From: Clostridia bacterium
GTDB lineage: Bacteria; Bacillota; Clostridia; Oscillospirales; CAG-272
NCBI GenBank assembly: GCA_017451975.1
Contig: JAFTNI010000189.1
Location: forward strand, 1 to 12,120
Direction of reading: 5' to 3'
DNA: 12,120 bases
Under the pieces are notes generated by a model, which saw only the letters and a list, made by a program, of their open reading frames with translations, made no database searches and had not been told where the DNA came from. A program made the translations under genes and the position numbers. Below are positions 1 to 5,242 of this stretch, piece by piece; position 1 is the first letter of the stretch; each line of letters begins with the position of its first letter.

Positions 1-954
1 GCCAACGTAAAGGAGCGCGAGCACGGAGCAAACAATAAGCGCGATAACGGGGAAAAGAAGGTCGATAACCTTGCCGCCCTCGTTATGCTCAGGGGCTTTT
101 TCACCGCCTTCTGCCGCTTCAACAGCGTAACCCTTTTCCTTAAAGCTGTATTCATACATACGCATTTTGCCGTAGTCGAAACCGATAAACGTAATAACAA
201 TGATAAATACGAGTGTGAGAAGCGCATAGAAGTTATAGGGGATAGCGGAAATGAAAAGTGTAAGACCCTCACCCTCGGGGGCATAGGAGGAAACCGCAGC
301 AGCCCAGCTGGAAATGGGGGCTATCATGCATACGGGGGCTGCCGTAGAGTCGATGATATAATCGAGCTTCGCGCGGGAAACCTTTTTGGAATCCGTTACA
401 GGAAGCATAACGGAGCCAACCGTAAGGCAGTTGAAATAGTCGTCGATAAAGATAAGAATACCGAGAACGAATGTCGCCATAATAGCGCCTATTTTCGTTT
501 TGATATGAGTCGTAGCCCATCTGCCGAAAGCAGCGGAGCCGCCTGCGCGGTTAACGAGCGCAACGAGCATACCGAGCTCAACGAGGAAGATAAAAATACC
601 TGCGTTATCGGCAACAGCTGTTATAAGTCCGTCGCCCGTGAGCGCGTCGAACGTACCTGTGAAGCTGAAGTTTGAATAAAGGAGCGCACCGGAAACGATA
701 CCGATGAAGAGCGAGCTGTAAACTTCCTTTGTAATGAGCGCAAGGCCGATGGCGATTACAGCAGGAAGAATAGCCCAGATGGAAGCGCGAACTTTGCCTT
801 CGCCGCTGCACGTTTCGCAAACGAGCGTGCCGAGTCCTTCGCAGTCGGGGCAGTCAACGGTTGCATTGGAGCCACCCGTTACAGCGGCAACTACAAGGAG
901 CGCAACGATGACAAGAGCCGCCACAGCGAGGGCGATCTTTTTTGTTTTTGTCAT
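1..954 (-). CDS. lysW: NhaC-family transporter under lysine riboswitch control, probable lysine transporter (partial, C-terminus outside window)
   Basis: The 318 visible residues are an integral membrane protein of the NhaC family in the ion transporter superfamily. Hydrophobic segments lie at about 7-27, 59-76, 81-97, 119-134, 159-172, 240-258 and 299-317. The family-like core includes FIDDYFN (169-175) and a following VGSVMLPVTDSKKVSRAKLD stretch (179-198). NhaC homologues are usually called Na+/H+ antiporters, but this gene sits directly behind a lysine riboswitch. Comparative genomics has named such L-box-linked NhaC members LysW, candidate lysine transporters, so lysine transport is my inference. 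Start: ATG at 954 with GGAG about 10 bases upstream. Oddity: between the first two membrane segments are two CXXCXGXG motifs (Cys35/38 and Cys46/49), a DnaJ-type zinc-binding pattern not normal for the family. A polar loop at about 259-298 precedes the next membrane segment. Family call sure; substrate moderately sure. Confidence 0.85.
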   Translation of the reverse strand, partial: MTKTKKIALAVAALVIVALLVVAAVTGGSNATVDCPDCEGLGTLVCETCSGEGKVRASIWAILPAVIAIGLALITKEVYSSLFIGIVSGALLYSNFSFTGTFDALTGDGLITAVADNAGIFIFLVELGMLVALVNRAGGSAAFGRWATTHIKTKIGAIMATFVLGILIFIDDYFNCLTVGSVMLPVTDSKKVSRAKLDYIIDSTAAPVCMIAPISSWAAAVSSYAPEGEGLTLFISAIPYNFYALLTLVFIIVITFIGFDYGKMRMYEYSFKEKGYAVEAAEGGEKAPEHNEGGKVIDLLFPVIALIVCSVLALLYVG

Positions 955-990
955 GATAATTTCTCCAAAATATTATTATAATTTTTACAC

Positions 991-1018
991 AAAAAAAGAC
1001 CGCGAGGGCTTCGCGGTC
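991..1018 (-). terminator. Intrinsic terminator of the lysine riboswitch expression platform
   Basis: On the minus strand an 8-bp stem (GACCGCGA with TCGCGGTC, 5-base loop) is followed by seven T residues at 997-991. It lies between the aptamer and the transporter start codon, so it controls read-through into the transporter. Bases 1017-1014, 1010-1008 and 1006-1004 can alternatively pair with the 3' side of the aptamer P1 region, giving an antiterminator. Confidence 0.9.
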
Positions 1019-1042
1019 CAAAAACAATGCTGCTTAAAAACC

Positions 1043-1196
1043 GATAGCTCTCCACAATAATGTGACAAGCGGCAGAATATTCTCCTGCTGCCCAGCCGCG
1101 CGGGCGCTTGCCGCCCGAGTGACTTCGGCGAAACACCCTTTTACCGCGCCGTGCAAGGGGGATTTTGCGGTTACTTATGAGTTTCGCACCTCTATC
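1043..1196 (-). promoter_or_regulatory. Lysine riboswitch (L-box) aptamer
   Basis: Read on the minus strand, this leader carries the conserved blocks of the L-box in order: GATAGAGGTGCG at the 5' end, an AGTAACC segment, CGCCGAAG, GGCTGGGCAG, and GTGGAGAGCTATC at the 3' end. GATAG (1196-1192) pairs with CTATC (1047-1043) to close helix P1. Lysine binding in this class stabilises P1. Here P1 formation would remove the antiterminator strand and let the hairpin at 991-1018 form, switching the transporter off. Recognition rests on the conserved blocks and their spacing, read by eye. Confidence 0.95.
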
Positions 1197-1216
1197 TTTT
1201 TATGTGTACTCATAAA

Positions 1217-1244
1217 ATTATACACATTTTGTTCAAAAAGTCAA
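1217..1244 (-). promoter_or_regulatory. Sigma-A promoter of the lysine riboswitch/transporter unit
   Basis: Minus-strand TTGACT (1244-1239) and a perfect TATAAT (1222-1217) are separated by 16 bases. The expected start point, near 1210, lies just upstream of the L-box aptamer, so the whole riboswitch is transcribed. Confidence 0.85.
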
Positions 1245-1298
1245 GGGGAATTGGTGAAATTGTCACGCAAATCGATTTTTTTGCCTTCCTCTAATTGC

Positions 1299-1334
1299 AA
1301 AAAAATCGGTCTGCATTCACAGACCGATTTTTTT
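1299..1334 (-). terminator. Intrinsic terminator after the SLH protein gene
   Basis: A perfect 15-bp inverted repeat (1299-1313 with 1320-1334, 6-base loop) has A/T runs on both outer sides, so it can act in either direction. It starts 2 bases past the SLH gene stop on the minus strand and separates that gene from the lysine transporter unit. Confidence 0.92.
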
Positions 1335-1336
1335 CA

Positions 1337-2575
1337 TCACTCGCAATAGCCGAGCATAGCGTAAAGTATTTCTGCCGCATCTGCGCGCGAAAGCTCTGCT
1401 GCAGGCTCGCTCGATGCAAACACCTCTGCCTTTGCAAGCACGGCAAGCGCATCGTAGTTGTCGTTTGCCATAACGGCAGCGGCAACGTCGCCTTCCACTA
1501 TGCCAATGCCGCAAAGCGCCGCTATACGGCAAACCATAAGCGCGGCCTCCCCATCGGTGATATATCCGTCGGGCAAGAAGCATCTTCCATCTTCCGTGTC
1601 AACGCCGACGGTTATGCCGAGTTTTTCCGCCGTAGCGATATATTTTTGCTCGTATGGCGAAAATTCACCCTTGTCGGCAAACGCGCTTTCGCCGTTTTTC
1701 GCCTCAATGCCCGCCGTGTTCATAGCCATAATAAGAAAATCTGAGCGCGTAACCTTGCCCTCGGGGTTAAAAAGCTTTGTTTTCCCCACTTTTTCGCCGA
1801 GCATAATATCCTTTTCGTAAAGCACAGCAGCCGCAAGGTGGAGCGCCGAGCCTTCCATATCGGAATAGACTATGCCGCCATCGTTACGCGCCACGTTTAC
1901 GGTGATTTTGGAAACGTTGGAAACGTTTCCCTCCTCGTCTGTGGCGCAGAAGGTAAAGCTGTCTTTTCCGCTATAGCCCTCGTCGGGTGTGTAGCGGTAA
2001 GCGCCCGTATGCTCGTCGGTTATTTCGACGGTACCGTGGGCGGCGCCGGTCACGATAGAAAACCGAAGCGAATCACCCTCGCCGTCCTCGCCGCAAAGAG
2101 TGGAAAAAACACTTATGCCTGCCATATCGGCTATTTCGCCGTGCTTCGTTGTGGGGGCGAGGTTTAGCTTTTCTTCCGTCATGGAAATAACGCAAGTGAA
2201 GCTTTCTTCATATCCTCTTCCCACGGGTAGGAAGGTGAAGCTCGAGCCCTCGCCATGCCCTGCCGGCGTAAAGCAAAGCGATGAAAGCTCTTCCGCTTCT
2301 ATTATATCGCCTGCAGAAACGGCTTTGTCGCCGAGTGTAAGCGCACCCTCTGCGGGGAGCGAGGTTATTTTAACCGAGCAAGAGGTGCGCGTGCCCAAGG
2401 CGGAGGCAAAATCGCTCGCGCTGAAGGTAACGGTGTTTCCCGCCACGCCCTTTTTCTCCATTTTCACTTCCTTTTGCAAAACGGCAAGCCCGGGCGAAAG
2501 CAAAGCCGCGCCCACGCCCACCGAAAGGCAAAGCAAGAAAATGAAAGCCATAGCAAAAATTAAAAGTTTTTTCAT
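1337..2575 (-). CDS. Secreted SLH-domain protein with two cadherin-like repeats
   Basis: The 412-residue protein begins with a signal peptide (Lys-Lys, hydrophobic core about 4-24). Two cadherin-like beta domains follow. The first (about 45-132) carries a GALTLGDKAVSAGD-type strand and FTPAGHGEGSSFTF. The second (about 150-229) carries HGTVEI, YRYTPDEGYSGKDSFTF and a closing ITVNV strand. The C-terminus has two SLH domains (about 237-290 and 298-353) and a degenerate third (about 370-408). SLH domains bind secondary cell-wall polymer, so the protein is probably displayed on the cell surface; its partner is unknown. Start ATG 2575 has AAAGGAAA upstream at good spacing. It is a single gene ended by the 1299-1334 hairpin, and I could not find a convincing promoter. 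Domain classes are fairly sure; a specific function is not assignable. Confidence 0.85.
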   Translation of the reverse strand: MKKLLIFAMAFIFLLCLSVGVGAALLSPGLAVLQKEVKMEKKGVAGNTVTFSASDFASALGTRTSCSVKITSLPAEGALTLGDKAVSAGDIIEAEELSSLCFTPAGHGEGSSFTFLPVGRGYEESFTCVISMTEEKLNLAPTTKHGEIADMAGISVFSTLCGEDGEGDSLRFSIVTGAAHGTVEITDEHTGAYRYTPDEGYSGKDSFTFCATDEEGNVSNVSKITVNVARNDGGIVYSDMEGSALHLAAAVLYEKDIMLGEKVGKTKLFNPEGKVTRSDFLIMAMNTAGIEAKNGESAFADKGEFSPYEQKYIATAEKLGITVGVDTEDGRCFLPDGYITDGEAALMVCRIAALCGIGIVEGDVAAAVMANDNYDALAVLAKAEVFASSEPAAELSRADAAEILYAMLGYCE

Positions 2576-2700
2576 TTTTAAATTTCCTTTCTTTATTTTA
2601 TCTTTATTGTTTGCTTTTGGGCGTGTTTTATGCGCGCGTATTATTTATAAAAAGGAAGAAAGAGCGAAAGGAAAAATTTCCCTCTTTTTTCATATGATGT

Positions 2701-2730
2701 GTATAAAACCTAAATCGGCGCAACATAATA
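2701..2730 (+). promoter_or_regulatory. Forespore-type (sigma-G/sigma-F) promoter of spoIIR
   Basis: GTATA (2701-2705), exactly 18 bases, then CATAATA (2724-2730) matches the B. subtilis sigma-G consensus GYATR-N18-CATWMTA at every specified base. Sigma-F recognises closely related sequences, and spoIIR is a classic sigma-F target. The GG of the sigma-F -10 box is not present, so which of the two factors reads it is uncertain. Confidence 0.65.
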
Positions 2731-2739
2731 TAACCGTAT

Positions 2740-2773
2740 AAAGAAAAAAGAAATGCACGCAAAAATGCGTGCA
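2740..2773 (-). terminator. Hairpin in the spoIIR leader, possible minus-strand terminator for ppx
   Basis: TGCACGCA (2754-2761) and TGCGTGCA (2766-2773) form an 8-bp stem with a 4-base loop. On the minus strand it is followed by a T-rich tract (2753-2740, interrupted by two C), the form of an intrinsic terminator. The nearest minus-strand gene is the ppx-like gene ending at 3345, which has no closer terminator. On the plus strand the same hairpin lies just ahead of the spoIIR ribosome binding site (AAAGGAG, 2775-2781) and might affect its mRNA instead. Confidence 0.5.
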
Positions 2774-2788
2774 AAAAGGAGTTTTATT

Positions 2789-3385
2789 ATGAAAGGTTTA
2801 ACAATTTTCACAAGTCTTGTTCTTATCGTGTGTGCGCTCTGCTCGTTTCTGCCCATTGGCGACGAAGCTGAAATATACGATAATACAATCCGCCTGCACG
2901 TTATCGCCAATTCCGACACAGAGCATGACCAGAGCGTGAAGCTTTACGTGCGCGATGCAGTGCTCGAAAAAATAGCCTGCCTTACAAAAGACGCGCAAAG
3001 CGCAGAGGAAGCCGAAAGCATTATAAACGGTAGCCTCGGCTATATACGCGACGAAGCAAAAGCCGCCCTTGCCGCCATCGGCGAGGATATCGATGTAAAC
3101 GTAACGCTTACGGAAGAATATTACCCCACGCGCGAATATGAAAGCTTCCGCTTGCCCGCGGGCGAATATACCTCGCTTCGCATACTTCTCGGCGAAGCCG
3201 AGGGGCAAAACTGGTGGTGCGTGCTCTACCCCGAGCTTTGCACAAGCGGCGCCAAAACGGGCGAAGCGCTTGTAAAAACGGGCTTTTCAAAAGACCAGAT
3301 AGAAATTCTCACCGGCGGCGATAAACCGCAGTACCGCCTGAAATTTAAAATTCTTGAATTTTTCCGTCAAGATATCGTTGAATAA
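2789..3385 (+). CDS. spoIIR: Stage II sporulation protein R
   Basis: SpoIIR is made in the forespore and secreted into the intermembrane space, where it triggers SpoIIGA to process pro-sigma-E in the mother cell. The 198-residue product has an N-terminal signal or membrane segment (about 2-21). It also has the family blocks NTIRLHVIANSDTEHDQSVK, RDAVL, LPAGEYTSLRILLGEAEGQN and WWCVLYPELC. Start: ATG 2789 follows AAAGGAG by 7 bases. An in-frame ATG at 2753 has no binding site and begins at the leader hairpin, so I rejected it. The C-terminal 41 bp overlap the convergent ppx-like gene. A forespore-type promoter stands at 2701-2730, in keeping with sigma-F/G control. Full length and intact. Confidence 0.96.
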   Translation: MKGLTIFTSLVLIVCALCSFLPIGDEAEIYDNTIRLHVIANSDTEHDQSVKLYVRDAVLEKIACLTKDAQSAEEAESIINGSLGYIRDEAKAALAAIGEDIDVNVTLTEEYYPTREYESFRLPAGEYTSLRILLGEAEGQNWWCVLYPELCTSGAKTGEALVKTGFSKDQIEILTGGDKPQYRLKFKILEFFRQDIVE

Positions 3386-4310
3386 AGCGAAGAAGGTAGC
3401 CCTCGCGCACGCCGCTTGTGCAAACGGCGGCGCGTGCGGTGCCGAGAAACTCGAAAATCTGCTCATAAGCTATAATCCCCGGCATTATCGTTGAAACTCT
3501 GTCGGCAAGCGCCTTTTTTATAAAAGGCGCGCCTGCGGCTATATCTGCTTCGGCAAAAGCGCGTATTGCCGAAATATCCGCGCCGCTGAAGGTATATCCG
3601 TCGAAATTTTTGGTGTCTGCTCCCGAAATTTCCGAGTGCAGGCGTGCAAGCGCCCTGCCCGTGCCGCCTATGAGATATACGTTTTCGCCCTTGCCGCGAA
3701 ACGCCGCGTTTTCCGCAAGCACATCTTTGGTATACCCTGCAATAGCCTCAATCTCCGCCCCGCTTGGGAACGGGGATTTTTTTATTTCGGGCATAAACCT
3801 TTTGCCCAGCATAACGCAGCCGAGCGGCATGCTCGTAAGCTCCTCGGCGCGCCCTTGCTCGAAGCGTATAAGCTCAGTGCTGCCGCCGCCCATATCTATA
3901 ACCGTTCCGCGCGGAAAAGCCGCCGCGCCGAAGCGGTGGCGTATCGCCTCGAAATCGTACGCCGCCTCCTCTTCCCCGCTGATTATTTCAATTTCAACGC
4001 CGAAGCGTTTTTTTATGCTCGCTATAAACTCGTCCGCATTGGAAAGCCCGCGCAGGCTCGCCGTAGCGAAAGCGGAAAATTTATCGCACGGCACGCTGTT
4101 TGCCCGCGCCAGATAATCGCGTATAATGGCGGCGAGCTTGCCCGCGCCGTCTGCCGTAAGGCGCGAGCCCTCTTTATATGCAGCAAGCCCCAAAAGGTTG
4201 CGCACGGAATCCACGGGGTAGAAACGTCCGTTTTCCGTATCTATATCATATATTATCATGCGCACGCTGTTTGCGCCGATATCTACAATAGCATATTTGA
4301 AAAATTCCAT
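3345..4310 (-). CDS. Ppx/GppA family phosphatase, exopolyphosphatase-like
   Basis: The 321-residue protein belongs to the Ppx/GppA phosphatases of the actin-like ATPase fold, which hydrolyse polyphosphate or pppGpp to ppGpp. Family blocks in order are AIVDIGANSVRMIIYD (7-22, phosphate 1), ATASLRGLSNADEF, ISGEEEAAYDFEAIRH with the conserved acidic residues, VIDMGGGSTELIRF (phosphate 2), SMPLGCVMLGKRF, GGTGRALARL, MPGIIAYEQI and SGVREGYL near the end. The length fits the short, two-domain form without the C-terminal HD domain. Polyphosphate and pppGpp cannot be told apart as substrate from sequence. Start ATG 4310 has AAGGAG upstream and a sigma-A promoter at 4341-4369. Its 3' end overlaps spoIIR tail to tail, and it is divergent from sigK. 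Confidence 0.93.
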   Translation of the reverse strand: MEFFKYAIVDIGANSVRMIIYDIDTENGRFYPVDSVRNLLGLAAYKEGSRLTADGAGKLAAIIRDYLARANSVPCDKFSAFATASLRGLSNADEFIASIKKRFGVEIEIISGEEEAAYDFEAIRHRFGAAAFPRGTVIDMGGGSTELIRFEQGRAEELTSMPLGCVMLGKRFMPEIKKSPFPSGAEIEAIAGYTKDVLAENAAFRGKGENVYLIGGTGRALARLHSEISGADTKNFDGYTFSGADISAIRAFAEADIAAGAPFIKKALADRVSTIMPGIIAYEQIFEFLGTARAAVCTSGVREGYLLRFIQRYLDGKIQEF

Positions 4311-4340
4311 AAATTTGCTCCTTAAAAAAACAACAATACT

Positions 4341-4369
4341 ATTATACAGAAAAACATATATTTTCGCAA
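4341..4369 (-). promoter_or_regulatory. Sigma-A promoter of the ppx-like gene
   Basis: Minus-strand TTGCGA (4369-4364), a 17-base spacer, and a perfect TATAAT (4346-4341) lie about 30 bases ahead of the start codon. A vegetative promoter fits a housekeeping phosphatase flanked by sporulation genes. Confidence 0.8.
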
Positions 4370-4423
4370 CATATATAAATAAAATTTTTAAGAAATTTTA
4401 TTCCCAAGAATACCCCCGTTTAT

Positions 4424-4453
4424 GACATTTTTCTTCCCCTGCTTTCATATAAT
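4424..4453 (+). promoter_or_regulatory. Candidate sigma-E-type promoter of sigK
   Basis: CATATAAT (4446-4453) differs from the sigma-E -10 consensus CATACAMT at one base. Fourteen bases upstream is GACATTTT (4424-4431), a partial match to the -35. In B. subtilis sigK is started by sigma-E with SpoIIID, so the class fits the gene. The -35 is weak, and CATATAAT also contains a sigma-A-like TATAAT, so this is tentative. Confidence 0.42.
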
Positions 4454-4480
4454 TTTAGAAACAACTTCACGGAGGTGCTT

Positions 4481-5173
4481 ATGCACGGTCTTATTTCATT
4501 TCTGATGAATAACTTTCTATATCTTTTCCTGAAGGTTTCGTATACGCAATCCTTCCCGCCGCCGCTTTCACCAAAGGAGGAGGCGGAATATTTCCGCCGT
4601 ATGGGAGAAGGAGATATGAAGGCGCGCGAAAAGCTTATAGAGCACAATCTTCGCCTTGTGGCGCACATAGTGAAAAAATATTATACGGCAAACGAAAGCC
4701 AGGAGGACCTCATTTCCATCGGCACGATAGGACTTATAAAAGCGATAGATTCCTTCAACCCAAAAAACGGCGCGCGCTTTGCCACGTACGCGGGCAAATG
4801 CCTGCAAAACGAAATACTTATGCACTTCCGTTCGCAGAAAAAGACTGCGTGCGAGGTTTCGCTTGGCGAAACCATAGACACGGATAAAGAGGGCAACCCG
4901 CTTACCTACGGCGATATTATAAGCGTGGAGGATACCATTGCAGACGACCTCGACGTAGCCGTGCGCTCTGCCGCCGCAAAGAAAATAGTTATGGAGCGCT
5001 TAGATAGCCGCGCGCGCCGCATAATCTGCCTTCGCTATGGGCTTTTCGGCACGGATGCACTTACGCAGCGAGAGGTTGCAGAAAAAATGGGTATTTCGCG
5101 CTCGTACGTTTCGCGCATAGAAAAAGCGGCGCTTGCGGAAATAGCAGCGCATATTTCCGAATATTCGCTTTAA
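4481..5173 (+). CDS. sigK: RNA polymerase sporulation sigma factor SigK, pro-form
   Basis: The 230-residue protein is the late mother-cell sigma factor, directing coat, cortex and mother-cell lysis genes. A hydrophobic pro-sequence (about 1-20) ends in Val-Ser-Tyr and is followed by FPPPLSPKEE. This is the layout of B. subtilis pro-sigma-K, which SpoIVFB cleaves at about residue 20/21. Region 2 follows (NLRLVAHIVKKYY at 56-68; EDLISIGTIGLIKAIDSF at 75-92; ATYAGKCLQNEILMHFR at 101-117), then region 4 with its helix-turn-helix (LTQREVAEKMGISRSYVSRI, 194-213). Start: GGAGG at 4471-4475 is 5 bases before ATG 4481; an in-frame GTG at 4475 overlaps that binding site and is unlikely. The frame is continuous, so no skin-type element interrupts it. 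It is distinguished from SigE mainly by the short hydrophobic leader and FPxPLS block. Confidence 0.93.
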   Translation: MHGLISFLMNNFLYLFLKVSYTQSFPPPLSPKEEAEYFRRMGEGDMKAREKLIEHNLRLVAHIVKKYYTANESQEDLISIGTIGLIKAIDSFNPKNGARFATYAGKCLQNEILMHFRSQKKTACEVSLGETIDTDKEGNPLTYGDIISVEDTIADDLDVAVRSAAAKKIVMERLDSRARRIICLRYGLFGTDALTQREVAEKMGISRSYVSRIEKAALAEIAAHISEYSL

Positions 5174-5176
5174 AAG

Positions 5177-5205
5177 GTATAAACGCAAGCTTTTTAACAT
5201 ATTTA
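5177..5205 (+). promoter_or_regulatory. Candidate sigma-E-type promoter of the sipL-like gene
   Basis: GTATAAA (5177-5183) fits the sigma-E -35 (GWATANN) at all specified bases. After exactly 14 bases comes CATATTTA (5198-5205), which keeps the CATA core of CATACANT but not its 3' half. No terminator separates sigK from this point, so the gene could also be read through from sigK. sipL is mother-cell expressed in C. difficile, which fits. Confidence 0.45.
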
Positions 5206-5242
5206 TCTATAAAACCGAATTTTTCAGAAAGAAGGAACCGAA

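Noticed and set aside
85..675. Plus-strand open frame of 196 codons over the transporter
   Set aside because: It is the antisense shadow of the NhaC-family gene, with Arg/Asn-rich low-quality sequence and no binding site or homology.
2640..2700. Sigma-A promoter for the SLH protein gene on the minus strand
   Set aside because: TATAAA-like boxes are present, but no -35 sits at acceptable spacing, so I did not call it.
2753..2788. Upstream in-frame ATG as the spoIIR start
   Set aside because: It lies at the edge of the leader hairpin without a binding site, while ATG 2789 has AAAGGAG 7 bases ahead and begins directly with the signal segment.
4475..4480. GTG at 4475 as the sigK start
   Set aside because: The GTG overlaps the GGAGG that serves as ribosome binding site for ATG 4481.
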